Positions 9,003 through 16,673 are shown, counted from the first letter of the stretch. The stretch: 64,000 nt of DNA from Anaerotruncus colihominis (GCF_010206195.1 NZ_VIQT01000009.1:349747-413746); one strand, 5' to 3'. Notes: generated by a model from the sequence alone, not told the origin. Translations and numbers: made by a program.

Positions 9003-9198
9003 GGATAAAGAAACCGCCCTCTAAAAAAGAAAGGCGGTGAGAATGTGCAAAGTAAACGGCTTTACGACCTGCTGTGTTTTATCATGGCAAACCCACAAAA
9101 CCGCTACTTCTGTAGATACCATGCTGGCACATGGTATCTGCAAATAGCGGAATAAAGCACAACCCTTAACCCAAAGCAAAAAGGCGGTTTCTTTATCC
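9003..9198. repeat. 16-bp perfect inverted repeat enclosing a long hairpin
   Basis: GGATAAAGAAACCGCC (9003-9018) is repeated in reverse complement at 9183-9198. Between them lies a hairpin (9101-9123 with 9130-9150) whose core AGATACCATG/CATGGTATCT pairs perfectly. This is the region immediately upstream of the plus-strand gene at 9253 and has no coding potential. Confidence 0.6.
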
Positions 9199-9252
9199 AC
9201 CCAAATAATAGCAAACCAATCGAATTTTGTCAACAGGAAAGGAAAAGAACAT

Positions 9253-9477
9253 ATGGACATTTTCACATTAAAGTGCATCCACAAACTCCTAAAGGATAAA
9301 ACGGAAGAAATCCAAAAAAAGAAAAAGGAGGCGCAAAAACTCCTGTATGAATTACAGGAAAGCGATACCGCCGACGAAAGTCTCATTAAAAAGCAAGAAG
9401 CGTTCGCTGACGCTTATACAAAATATTATTTCAAACTTGAAAATGCTCTGCACGATTTCGAGAATCAGGATTGGTAA
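9253..9477 (+). CDS. Small lysine- and glutamate-rich coiled-coil protein
   Basis: 74 residues, unrecognised. The first two thirds are a charged, helix-forming stretch (KDKTEEIQKKKKEAQKLL) suggesting a coiled coil or nucleic-acid contact; there is no signal peptide or TM. AGGAAAGG precedes the ATG. It lies 21 bases before the next plus-strand gene with which it probably forms a unit; both run opposite to the phage structural genes and converge on zot. Confidence 0.6.
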   Translation: MDIFTLKCIHKLLKDKTEEIQKKKKEAQKLLYELQESDTADESLIKKQEAFADAYTKYYFKLENALHDFENQDW

Positions 9478-9498
9478 ATCCGTGGAAGGAGAAACAGC

Positions 9499-9756
9499 AT
9501 GAGTGAACTTGTATATAGCGATATTTACCCCGCCAAACGCTGCGAATACCGGTATAATTACCTGACGCAAAAGCTGGAACGCATCGAAAAGCATGTCCGC
9601 ATGAAGCAGATCAACGGCGTGCCGTGCTCCGTCGTGGAATCGGAAGTGACCGCCGAATTCGACGTGCGCCGCCAGATGTGGGAGAAGATGCCCGGCTACT
9701 GGGTGCAGCTTTACGACAGCCTGCCGAATGAAAGAATGTACCCGTTCAGGCCATAA
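9499..9756 (+). CDS. Small phage protein of unknown function
   Basis: 85 residues, unrecognised, with GGAAGGAG before the ATG. It is rich in aromatic and charged residues (YSDIYPAKRCEYRYNYL, KMPGYWVQLYDSLPNERMY), soluble, and followed at once by a strong terminator shared with zot. Its opposite orientation to the structural operon fits a regulatory or host-takeover role, but nothing shows this directly. Confidence 0.6.
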   Translation: MSELVYSDIYPAKRCEYRYNYLTQKLERIEKHVRMKQINGVPCSVVESEVTAEFDVRRQMWEKMPGYWVQLYDSLPNERMYPFRP

Positions 9757-9771
9757 CCTGTAAAATGAGAC

Positions 9772-9799
9772 GACAGCCGCCCCGATCGGGGCGGCTGTC
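9772..9799. terminator. Bidirectional terminator between convergent phage genes
   Basis: A perfect 12-bp GC-rich stem (GACAGCCGCCCC / GGGGCGGCTGTC, GATC loop) between the end of the 9499 gene and the zot stop codon. Confidence 0.75.
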
Positions 9800-9804
9800 T
9801 TGCG

Positions 9805-10665
9805 TTAACTCTCCCCTCGGTCTTTGCGCGGGGAGAACTGTATTTTTTCCATGCGCCGAATCTTTTCAAAAGTGTCATAGCAGGCACGTAAAGCGTCGGA
9901 CTGCACAAAGCTTACTTTGTGCAGGGGTTTGACCTTGCGCTTGACTGCGACCGGGTTTTCAATAACCATGGCATATTGCAGCGCGTCGTATTCGCGGTTT
10001 CTGGTCAGCCGTCCCGCCCAGGTGGAGCAGCTTACCACCGTCGCGGCCTGTTCGCGCAAAGGCTTTGCAACCCGTGTAAAAAACTGCGCCGTCGCCACGA
10101 TCTTCACCCGCTGCTTGCGCTGTTGGGATACCTCGGAAAGAAGCGATTCCGGCACGTCGTTCCAGCTTTTGGCCGAATACTCCGAATGGATTTCATCAAT
10201 TGCAAAGATAATCCCGTCCGTGCCGTTGCGAAGCGTCAGCATGTCCCGCCAGTCCGTCATGATATGGTCGGAGCGGTAATAAGCAAAGTTGGTAACAATG
10301 ATGCATTTGGGGTACTTCTCTTTCATCAGCTCGAGATACCGCACCATGGAAATGGTTTTGCCCGCGCCCTGGCGGCCTACATAAAACGTGAAGCCGTATT
10401 CGTTGAATTCGCCCCGGTGCAGGTCGCGTTCAAGGAAATCCACGAGCAGCCAGCGGAACAGATCAAGCCATTTGTTTTTAATGTACGGCGCGCGCAGATC
10501 GTCCACACGCAGCCGCAGAGGGTTAAAATGATACCGGATAAAGAAATAGGCCAGCGCACCGAATAGAAGCGCGCAGCCGCCGCAGACGATGATTTTAACA
10601 ACCAAACCGAGAAAAGCGCCGATGGGCGCGAACATGTTCCCAATCACAGAACCCATATCGATCAT
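9805..10665 (-). CDS. zot: Zot/pI-like filamentous phage assembly ATPase
   Basis: About 286 residues. Seen: an N-terminal TM segment (LGLVVKIIVCGGCALLFGAL), a Walker A motif GRQGAGKT, and a Walker B stretch GIIFAIDEIHSEYS. This is the P-loop NTPase of the zonula occludens toxin/gene I family that drives virion extrusion through the host membrane. In most members the TM segment comes after the ATPase domain; here it is N-terminal. The start at 10665 shares one base with the upstream stop codon (TAATG) and has GGGGGTG upstream; an earlier in-frame start at 10698 is less likely. It is the last gene of the phage structural operon. Hallmark gene for calling an inovirus. Confidence 0.9.
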   Translation of the reverse strand: MIDMGSVIGNMFAPIGAFLGLVVKIIVCGGCALLFGALAYFFIRYHFNPLRLRVDDLRAPYIKNKWLDLFRWLLVDFLERDLHRGEFNEYGFTFYVGRQGAGKTISMVRYLELMKEKYPKCIIVTNFAYYRSDHIMTDWRDMLTLRNGTDGIIFAIDEIHSEYSAKSWNDVPESLLSEVSQQRKQRVKIVATAQFFTRVAKPLREQAATVVSCSTWAGRLTRNREYDALQYAMVIENPVAVKRKVKPLHKVSFVQSDALRACYDTFEKIRRMEKIQFSPRKDRGES

Positions 10666-10919
10666 TAAGACACCCCCGGTATCTTGCGGATTAACCACAT
10701 CAGAATAGACCAGACGAATTTTAAGTTATAGACAATCAGAACAATAATAGCGCAGCGGCTGAGAAGGGAAACGGATACAAACATGTTGACGAATTTAATC
10801 ACATAGAGCAGCGGCGACATGGACATATTCAGGCCGCTGAAGCTGGGGAATTTCGGGAACAGGTTGATTAAAAAGTGTGCCAGCGCAAAGAAGATGTTGC
10901 AGAAAAACTCAATGATCAC
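10665..10919 (-). CDS. Small hydrophobic phage protein, pVI-like candidate
   Basis: 84 residues with at least two TM segments (FFCNIFFALAHFLINLF and LLSRCAIIVLIVYNLKFVW). It sits directly upstream of zot with a 1-base overlap, where filamentous phages encode the minor coat protein pVI. The assignment rests on position, size and hydrophobicity only. Confidence 0.65.
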   Translation of the reverse strand: MIIEFFCNIFFALAHFLINLFPKFPSFSGLNMSMSPLLYVIKFVNMFVSVSLLSRCAIIVLIVYNLKFVWSILMWLIRKIPGVS

Positions 10920-10922
10920 GCG

Positions 10923-11384
10923 CTATCCCTCCTCGGTGAAGAAATGCCGCAATTTATGATAGCAGGCAATCGCAGTAAACAGGCAGGCGCTTGCGTTTAA
11001 AACATTGCGAAGAAAATCTATATATGGGCGAGCTGATGCAAAGAAGTCAACCCTTGTTCCGCGATAGCCGGGAAATAGAAAATTGTTCGGTATTGTAAGC
11101 CTAAGGCTTATGTCGGGTGGGCTGGCAAGCACCCTGAAAAAGTCGTTGATCATCTGGTAAAGCTGCCCCAGCCCCGCAAAGCGGCTGTTGATGTGGTCGT
11201 TTAAGCTGGAAAGCTGGTCGTTGAAATAGTTGCCGTCCGGTACAAACAGATCACGGATAAAAATCCCGATGTCCGCAAGCGTGTCAAAAAATCCCCGGCT
11301 CTGGCCGTCCGCAGCAAGGACAGGGACTGACAGCGTGAACGCGACTAAAACGGCCAAAAGGATAATAAGGCTTCTTCGCTTCAT
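10923..11384 (-). CDS. Secreted or membrane phage minor-coat candidate
   Basis: 153 residues. An N-terminal signal peptide (LIILLAVLVAFTLSVPVLAA) with a plausible cleavage after VLA, a middle region around RDLFVPDGNYFNDQLSSLND, and a hydrophobic C-terminal segment (VLNASACLFTAIACYH). Not recognised by name. It lies 3 bases from the next gene in the structural operon; a virion-tip or assembly role is inferred. Confidence 0.65.
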   Translation of the reverse strand: MKRRSLIILLAVLVAFTLSVPVLAADGQSRGFFDTLADIGIFIRDLFVPDGNYFNDQLSSLNDHINSRFAGLGQLYQMINDFFRVLASPPDISLRLTIPNNFLFPGYRGTRVDFFASARPYIDFLRNVLNASACLFTAIACYHKLRHFFTEEG

Positions 11385-11396
11385 ATCAACACCGCT

Positions 11397-11645
11397 CTAT
11401 TCCTTATGAATAAACATTTTAGAAATTAATCCAACAGAAAGCACGATTCCAAGTATTTTGATACCGATATTTGTAACCGATGCATATGACATCCGGACGC
11501 TTCCAGAGAGATAGTCCAATGATTCGCTGTTCAAAACTGTCCGGGGCATATCATAACTGGGCGGCGGCCAGGACAAAGCATGAACCGGAAGTGAGTGTAG
11601 GCTTAAAATAAGGATGACGAGAATCAAAAACCATCTTTTTTTCAA
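11397..11645 (-). CDS. Small phage membrane protein with signal peptide
   Basis: 82 residues starting at TTG. It has a signal peptide (WFLILVILILSLHSLPVHA), a short polar middle and a C-terminal TM segment (IGIKILGIVLSVGLISKMF). This layout matches a processed, membrane-inserted minor coat protein. The start overlaps the previous stop (TTGA). Confidence 0.65.
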   Translation of the reverse strand: MKKRWFLILVILILSLHSLPVHALSWPPPSYDMPRTVLNSESLDYLSGSVRMSYASVTNIGIKILGIVLSVGLISKMFIHKE

Positions 11646-11809
11646 AGCTTCGGCCCCCTCCCAACAAAGCTGATTATTTGTATAGCCGCATAAATCGATA
11701 GGGAAATCATAAAAACAATCAAAAAGACGCTAAAAATAGTTCCTGCGTTATATCGCAATGTGTAAAAAAGCTCGTACAAAGCGTCTTTAGAAAAAACGAC
11801 ATATTCCAA
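11642..11809 (-). CDS. 55-residue phage membrane protein
   Basis: A short TTG-started gene, GGAG ten bases upstream. The product has one TM segment (IFSVFLIVFMISLSIYAAI) between charged ends. Overlaps the next gene by 4 bases and starts 6 bases after the 390-residue gene's stop, which supports it being real. Function unknown; the size fits pVII/pIX-type proteins. Confidence 0.6.
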   Translation of the reverse strand: MEYVVFSKDALYELFYTLRYNAGTIFSVFLIVFMISLSIYAAIQIISFVGRGPKL

Positions 11810-11815
11810 AGCCGA

Positions 11816-12988
11816 TCAACTCCATGGAAATGTACTGTGCCATTGTGTATCAGGTGAAATATCAAACCAGTTGAAAGGACTTCCCCATGTTGCATTTAAT
11901 GTAACATCGTACCATTCAAACGGACTGCTCCAATCTGTTCCGGGCGAAATATCCCAAGGGTCGTCGGAACCTGTACCACCGGATGACTTTGTGTAAATAA
12001 CTGTAATCGTCAAGTCACTGTCAGGCATCATACCGGAAACCGTTGGCTTATCTGCGGTGTAACCGTTCAAAACAGGCGATACAACCTGATAAGCCGCCCC
12101 GGCCTGATATGTTTTGACAGCTGGTTCAGCAGCCTGAGAGCCGTCCTCATACTGGTATTGGATGGTTAGGGTGTGCTCTGTCGTTGTGGGAGGCATAGCC
12201 GTATATGTAACGGTAATCGTCAAATCATTGTCAGACATCGTCCCGGAAACCGTTGGCTTATCTGCGGTGTAACCGCTCAAAACAGGGGAAACGACCTCAT
12301 ATGAATCGCCTGCCGCAAGAAATCGTATAGCTGGTTCAGCAGCTTGCGAGCCGTTCTCATACTGGTATTGAATGGTCAGGGTATGTTCTGCCGGCGCAGG
12401 GGTACCAAAAGAAAATCCTTTAATATCGGAAAAAACAGGATCTGATTCGTAAGAGTAAGACGGCCGCAAATACCACACAGGGGGTTCCGGTTCAGAATCT
12501 TTATAGTATTCCGCATACGCAACACGATTGGAAGTTTCCGATACATGCTTCAAATAAGATAAGTCCCCCGTATCAGCGTCATACAAAAATCGGACAGAAT
12601 AACTGCTGGATGATTTATATCCGAGACTTACATAATCATTGCCCTGTCCGGTAGCCGGTGAAAGCTGTGCGCTCTTTTTATCATAAGAAGAAAACGAATA
12701 CTCGACGTTTTCTGTATCCGCGCGGAGCATACAACTGAAAAGAATCGTCCTGTTTTCATCTTGAAAATCCGCTTGAATCTGTTCCCATACGGAAAGTGCT
12801 TCCGCATTCATGCCGCTTAAATCGGGAGAAAAAGAATAAATACCATCCGAACCGCTGACATGTGTAAGCGCCTGCCGCGCCTTTTCCCAATGCTCGGGAA
12901 GAAAATCAGCCGCGAAGGAAGGAAGCGAAAAGCCCGCCGCGCATACGGCTGCGCAAACGCTCGCTAAGAATCGTTTCCATTTTTTCAT
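11816..12988 (-). CDS. Secreted phage protein with two MucBP-like repeats
   Basis: 390 residues. A signal peptide ending SLPSFAAD, a unique domain (about 25-200), then two copies of a roughly 70-residue repeat beginning EHTLTIQYQYE(N/D)GSQAAEP and ending in a DLTITVxYT strand. This is the pattern of MucBP-type adhesive repeats. Then a Trp-rich tail with (T/S)PFxWxD-like motifs. No C-terminal TM is seen. Position between the adsorption-protein candidate and the small membrane proteins suggests a second receptor-binding protein. Its first 83 bases overlap the end of the upstream gene in another frame. Confidence 0.8.
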   Translation of the reverse strand: MKKWKRFLASVCAAVCAAGFSLPSFAADFLPEHWEKARQALTHVSGSDGIYSFSPDLSGMNAEALSVWEQIQADFQDENRTILFSCMLRADTENVEYSFSSYDKKSAQLSPATGQGNDYVSLGYKSSSSYSVRFLYDADTGDLSYLKHVSETSNRVAYAEYYKDSEPEPPVWYLRPSYSYESDPVFSDIKGFSFGTPAPAEHTLTIQYQYENGSQAAEPAIRFLAAGDSYEVVSPVLSGYTADKPTVSGTMSDNDLTITVTYTAMPPTTTEHTLTIQYQYEDGSQAAEPAVKTYQAGAAYQVVSPVLNGYTADKPTVSGMMPDSDLTITVIYTKSSGGTGSDDPWDISPGTDWSSPFEWYDVTLNATWGSPFNWFDISPDTQWHSTFPWS

Positions 12989-14483
12989 AAATCATCACTC
13001 CTGTATTTTTCGCCCAGTCGGGCACCCACCAAGGATTATGGTAGATATTGTTGTCCGGGATATCGAATTCCCACGGGATAGAGGAGCCGAACGGGTCGTA
13101 CCCGTCCAATGGGTCGTAATCGTCCCACGAACTGCCGGGGGGTGTGTAGTCGTAATCGAACGGGTCAAATAAATGCCATCCCTTATACTCCCAGTCGTCG
13201 TCCTTCGGCGGTATGTCCAATCCGCCGCCAGAGGTTCCGCCGCCGCCCCCGCCGGGACCGCCGCCGGAACCTCCCGGCTTTACGTTTTCATCCGGCCAAC
13301 CGTCGCCGTCTGTGTCTATGTTGTCGTCCGGTTTCCCGTCCCCGTTCGTATCAATGTTGACGTCCGGCTTGCCGTCCCCGTCCGTATCTATGTTGACGTC
13401 GGGTTTCCCGTCGCCGTTCGTATCGACGTTGACGTCCGGCTTGCCGTCGCCGTTCGTATCAATGTTGACGTCCGGTTTGCCGTCCCCGTTGGTATCAATG
13501 TTGACGTCCGGTTTACCGTCGCCGTTTGTATCAACGTTGACGTCCGGCTTGCCGTCTCCATCTGTATCGATATTGATATCTGGCTTGCCGTCGCCGTTCG
13601 TATCAATGTTGACGTCCGGTTTGCCGTCCCCGTTGGTATCAATGTTGACGTCCGGTTTGCCGTCCCCGTTGGTATCAATGTTGACGTCCGGTTTGCCGTC
13701 CCCGTCTGTATCGATGTTGACATCTGGTATCCCGTCGCCATCCGTATCTATATTGATATCCGGGTCAGGGTCAGGATCGGGGTCTGTAATCTCCGGGGGC
13801 ATCGTCCCTGTACGGATTGGAAGCCACCAGTCATAATACCGGTTGATGTCTTTCCCGTTGACAGGTATTTCAAATTTTTCGGGCAGTACGTTGAATTTCC
13901 CCGAACTGGCGGCAGAAGCGACAAGCGTATTCTTAAACGGATAATTCGGAATCGAACCGGCCAGCGGCGACGCATCGATCACATAGGAAAAATGAAGCAT
14001 CTGCGTCGCGTCGTAAATCTGGTTGTTGCAAATCAGCTTGTCCTTTTTAAAGTCGTACTGCAAAAGGATGTACTTTGCCCCCTGCACATGCGGCATAAAC
14101 TGCATCGGGTCAGCGTCGCGCGGATTGCGATAAGAAAATTCGCCTAAAAGCGTGCTTGCAGGTTTTTTGGTTGGGAACCGTACAATATACACCCACCAGC
14201 GGCGGTCGTCGCCGATGTATTTGCCCTCGTAGTAGCCGTTTGTAAGCTCCTGACGTAAAAGCACCAGATATGGCGCGTCGCTTAAATTGTCTATAAAGTC
14301 TGCTTGGATATCTTTGTTGGTAGTCTCAAACTGCAAAGCCGTATTGCCGTTTGGGGATACAAACGACGGTACATCCGGAATAAAGACCTTGTCCGCGCTG
14401 TCGTCCGACCAGCCGGCAAACGCAGGTATGGAGCAGGTGAGAAGCAGGAAAGCGGCTGTAAAGATGGAAAGAAAACGTTTCAT
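12906..14483 (-). CDS. Phage adsorption (pIII-like) protein with calcium-binding repeats
   Basis: 525 residues. A signal peptide (FLSIFTAAFLLLTCSIPAFA), an N-terminal globular domain (about 25-230), then 13 tandem 12-residue units of the form NIDTxGDGKPDV, then a glycine-rich linker (GGSGGGPGGGGGG) and a C-terminal domain rich in Trp, Asp and Tyr. The Asp/Asn-x-Asp-Gly spacing is that of thrombospondin-type-3-like calcium-binding repeats. Receptor-binding domain, flexible linker and C-terminal domain parallel filamentous phage pIII, although no C-terminal TM anchor is visible. GGAGG precedes the ATG. The call is from layout, not sequence identity. Confidence 0.75.
   Translation of the reverse strand: MKRFLSIFTAAFLLLTCSIPAFAGWSDDSADKVFIPDVPSFVSPNGNTALQFETTNKDIQADFIDNLSDAPYLVLLRQELTNGYYEGKYIGDDRRWWVYIVRFPTKKPASTLLGEFSYRNPRDADPMQFMPHVQGAKYILLQYDFKKDKLICNNQIYDATQMLHFSYVIDASPLAGSIPNYPFKNTLVASAASSGKFNVLPEKFEIPVNGKDINRYYDWWLPIRTGTMPPEITDPDPDPDPDINIDTDGDGIPDVNIDTDGDGKPDVNIDTNGDGKPDVNIDTNGDGKPDVNIDTNGDGKPDINIDTDGDGKPDVNVDTNGDGKPDVNIDTNGDGKPDVNIDTNGDGKPDVNVDTNGDGKPDVNIDTDGDGKPDVNIDTNGDGKPDDNIDTDGDGWPDENVKPGGSGGGPGGGGGGTSGGGLDIPPKDDDWEYKGWHLFDPFDYDYTPPGSSWDDYDPLDGYDPFGSSIPWEFDIPDNNIYHNPWWVPDWAKNTGVMIYEKMETILSERLRSRMRGGLFASFLRG
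13287..13754 (-). repeat. 13 tandem 36-bp repeats encoding Asp-rich units
   Basis: Thirteen consecutive 36-bp units inside the adsorption-protein gene. Variation is mostly at third positions and an Asp/Asn switch at unit position 5. Such repeats can expand or contract by slippage and change the stalk length. Confidence 0.9.
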
Positions 14484-14495
14484 ATTGTCACCTCC

Positions 14496-14705
14496 TTATT
14501 TCCGACCAAAACGACCAACAATTCTAAATATCAACAGAATCACTAAAATTATAATAAAAATCCATAGGCTGATATTAAAAGCAACACCCACATGATTACG
14601 AATTAAAGCGGCTCCCGCTTGATAATAAGTTGGATCCCAAGGAACATAAAACTTGCGTCCATCCGTTGGAAAGGACGCGGCTAAAGTAAGTATTGGAAAC
14701 AGCAT
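14496..14705 (-). CDS. Small phage membrane protein
   Basis: 69 residues, start preceded by AAGGAGGG. The N-terminus is weakly hydrophobic, the C-terminus a strong TM segment (ISLWIFIIILVILLIFRIV) ending in GRFGRK, a basic tail of the type that contacts phage DNA in coat proteins. Exact virion role unknown. Confidence 0.65.
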   Translation of the reverse strand: MLFPILTLAASFPTDGRKFYVPWDPTYYQAGAALIRNHVGVAFNISLWIFIIILVILLIFRIVGRFGRK

Positions 14706-14708
14706 AAA

Positions 14709-14885
14709 TCATCCCTCCTTTTTTCGGTTTTTGTAGCTGCGATACAACATCTTAAACAACTCTGCGCCATACCATAAGCCTAACGAAAAAACAACCCCCA
14801 GCAGGAAAAACAGGGCGGCCAATATTCCAAATTGCTTTGCAATCTGTTCCAAGACAGCCTGCGAAGCGGTCAAGCAGATACACAT
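14709..14885 (-). CDS. 58-residue phage membrane protein
   Basis: Short gene in the coat cluster. The product has a short amphipathic N-terminus, a TM segment (LAALFFLLGVVFSLGLWYG) and a basic tail (SYKNRKKEG). Stops 3 bases before the next ATG, and GGAGGG lies upstream of its own ATG. Resembles G9/G7-type minor coat proteins in size only. Confidence 0.65.
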   Translation of the reverse strand: MCICLTASQAVLEQIAKQFGILAALFFLLGVVFSLGLWYGAELFKMLYRSYKNRKKEG

Positions 14886-14948
14886 TGTTAAATCCCTCCT
14901 GATAAGAATGGGCGGCGGCCTTGTCAGGCCGCCGCCGCAAGGCGCTGA

Positions 14949-15119
14949 TTACATATGTACGAAACGTGAAATCAGGCCGGGGATAATGCGGATGCCGAGG
15001 AAGATTGCAAACAGGCCAAGGCCAATCGGCAAAATCACGCCGATGTTGGCGACAACGCCCTCAACAAGCGGCGTCAGCATTTCCTCCGTAATGGCAATTG
15101 TCGGTAGCGTAGTGTCCAT
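14949..15119 (-). CDS. Major coat protein (pVIII-like), second copy
   Basis: 56 residues: an acidic N-terminus (ITEEMLTPLVEG), a single TM helix (IGVILPIGLGLFAIFLGI) and a basic tail (RIIPGLISRFVHM). This acidic-TM-basic layout is that of filamentous-phage major coat proteins. It is clearly homologous to the adjacent gene at 15169-15357. GGAGG lies 6 bases before the ATG. Confidence 0.8.
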   Translation of the reverse strand: MDTTLPTIAITEEMLTPLVEGVVANIGVILPIGLGLFAIFLGIRIIPGLISRFVHM

Positions 15120-15168
15120 GATAAACCTCCTTTAAAATTTTGTTATGTTACCGCTGTGGCGGGAACAA

Positions 15169-15357
15169 TCAGAATCTGGTGAACCGGGAGAGCAGGCGCG
15201 GCACAATCTTAATCCCGATAAAGACCGCCGCAAGGCCAAGCACAATCGGGAGCAGCACCCCGATATTAGCGGCAACGCTGTCCATGATCGGCGTCATGTC
15301 CTCCGGCGTCAGTACGGACGGCGGGACGCCCGAATCAAGGATTACCATTGTCGGCAT
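15169..15357 (-). CDS. Major coat protein (pVIII-like), first copy
   Basis: 62 residues from the ATG at 15357 (AGGAGG upstream; an earlier in-frame start at 15429 would add residues with no ribosome site). Acidic N-terminus (LTPEDMTPIMDSV), TM helix (IGVLLPIVLGLAAVFIGI) and basic tail (KIVPRLLSRFTRF). Paralogue of the next gene; the two match best in the VANIGV-LP-LGL core. Confidence 0.8.
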   Translation of the reverse strand: MPTMVILDSGVPPSVLTPEDMTPIMDSVAANIGVLLPIVLGLAAVFIGIKIVPRLLSRFTRF

Positions 15358-15380
15358 GGGCTTTCCTCCTTTCCTTTGAT

Positions 15381-15731
15381 TTACAAACCGCTTTCTATGA
15401 AGGTGCGGTAAAACCAGACCGCACCCCATATCAGCAGAATCAGGCTGACAGCAACGGGGAATACGCCGTACAGGACAATATCCGAATTGCGGCGCAAAGC
15501 CGCGAGATCGTCAAGCTGCTGGCTCGTAAGCTGTAAGGAATCCGCGCCGCCTGAATCCAGAACAGGCTCAGGGTAAATCCATCCCGCGCCGGACTGCACG
15601 TCCATCATTTCCGGTTCGGTATCCTCAGCGGATATGGCGACAGGAAGAACCAGAAACAGCGCGATGAAAACAAGCAGCGTGCCGCAAAGCAGGAACACCC
15701 ACTGCGGGGTAAAGCGGTTATGACGGTTCAT
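15381..15731 (-). CDS. Phage membrane protein preceding the coat genes
   Basis: 116 residues: a hydrophobic N-terminal segment (WVFLLCGTLLVFIALFLVLP), an acidic exposed region (AEDTEPEMMDVQ), and a C-terminal TM segment (VFPVAVSLILLIWGAVWFY). Overlaps the end of rep by 14 bases, hence translational coupling. Function unknown. Confidence 0.65.
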   Translation of the reverse strand: MNRHNRFTPQWVFLLCGTLLVFIALFLVLPVAISAEDTEPEMMDVQSGAGWIYPEPVLDSGGADSLQLTSQQLDDLAALRRNSDIVLYGVFPVAVSLILLIWGAVWFYRTFIESGL

Positions 15732-16644
15732 GCGGCAATTCCCCTTCGTCCCAATCTAAATTGAACGTCTTGTATTTGACCCGCATACCCGTACCGGGGA
15801 TTGCGTATTCCTGCCCCTCGAACGATGCGTAATCAATATTCATGAATTCGGCGGGGACTTCCCGTTTGAGCGTCTTGCCGCCGGAAAGATAGAACTTGCC
15901 AAAAATCTTCTCATTGCCTTTGGTTATGTACTTCGTCACATACTTGATGATTGCGGGCCGTCCGTCCAGCTCTATGACGGTACTGAAGCCGTACTTCCAG
16001 CCCGAAAGGTTGTAGATCGTCTGCCCGTTCTCCGTCTGTCTGCCACTGTCGGAAAGATTCAGCCTGTCCGCGTTTGCAAGCATATGAAAGTGAATTGCGC
16101 ATTCGGTTTCGCCCGGGCGGGGCTTATGGTATTCCGGGAACAGAAGGTAATCCATTTTGTGGCGCTGTACCATGTTGCTTAACCAGACGCGTAGCTTCGG
16201 GTAAATCTTCACCGTGTCGTACCGGTCGATCTTCTCCTGATCAAGCGTCAGCGTTATGAAGTACCGGAACTGATTGGCAAGGCCGATTTCAAACGCCTTA
16301 TCGATCGCCCGCTTGACGCTGTCGGTGCGCGTCCTCTTTTCTCCCGGCTCTTTATACAGGGTAATTGGGACGTATCGATCTTCAAACGGGGAGTAAATTG
16401 TCTTTCCTTCTACAAATTTGTAAGCCATTTCGCCAGTCTCCGGGTCGTATTCTTTTAAGGATACGGGTTCTTTTGGTTCGGTTCCGTAAGGTTCGGCTTT
16501 CAGTGGATTAAATACCGGTCTTGAAAAGCATGTGATCTTGATTTGGTTGTCAGGAAAATAACGGACTTTGCAGTTGTATTTAACTTCATAGTCCATTGCC
16601 GGGGACAAAATACAATCATCTGATGTGATGACACTTTGTGGCAC
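15718..16644 (-). CDS. rep: HUH replication initiator (phage Rep / pII-like)
   Basis: About 308 residues. Seen: motif 1 (RYFITLTLD), the HUH metal-binding motif AIHFHML, and a two-tyrosine catalytic motif KYVTKYITK (YxxxY). These are the motifs of rolling-circle endonucleases that nick and ligate the origin, as in filamentous-phage pII and related Reps. It would act on the double-stranded replicative form in the host cytoplasm. The start at 16644 is GTG with a weak ribosome site; an ATG at 16596 is possible. All key residues are present, so it should be active. Confidence 0.9.
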   Translation of the reverse strand: MPQSVITSDDCILSPAMDYEVKYNCKVRYFPDNQIKITCFSRPVFNPLKAEPYGTEPKEPVSLKEYDPETGEMAYKFVEGKTIYSPFEDRYVPITLYKEPGEKRTRTDSVKRAIDKAFEIGLANQFRYFITLTLDQEKIDRYDTVKIYPKLRVWLSNMVQRHKMDYLLFPEYHKPRPGETECAIHFHMLANADRLNLSDSGRQTENGQTIYNLSGWKYGFSTVIELDGRPAIIKYVTKYITKGNEKIFGKFYLSGGKTLKREVPAEFMNIDYASFEGQEYAIPGTGMRVKYKTFNLDWDEGELPHEPS

Positions 16645-16655
16645 TTATCAAGTAG

Positions 16656-16673
16656 CGCCCCCTCCGGGGGGCG
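16656..16673. other. GC-rich hairpin upstream of rep
   Basis: CGCCCCC/GGGGGCG stem with a 4-base loop between the SSB-like gene and rep, in a very GC-rich 50-base stretch. It could limit read-through into rep. Confidence 0.45.

Noticed and set aside
12906-12988. Frameshift joining the two secreted phage proteins
   Set aside because: The second gene has its own signal peptide and ATG, so overlapping genes are a better explanation than a broken one.
13173-14147. 324-residue and 207-residue plus-strand ORFs across the Asp repeats
   Set aside because: Antisense of the repeat-bearing adsorption-protein gene; composition is a by-product of the 36-bp repeat.
14752-14940. 62-residue minus-strand ORF in the coat cluster
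   Set aside because: Lies in the wrong frame over the 58-residue membrane protein gene (14709-14885), which has a better ribosome site and a TM segment.
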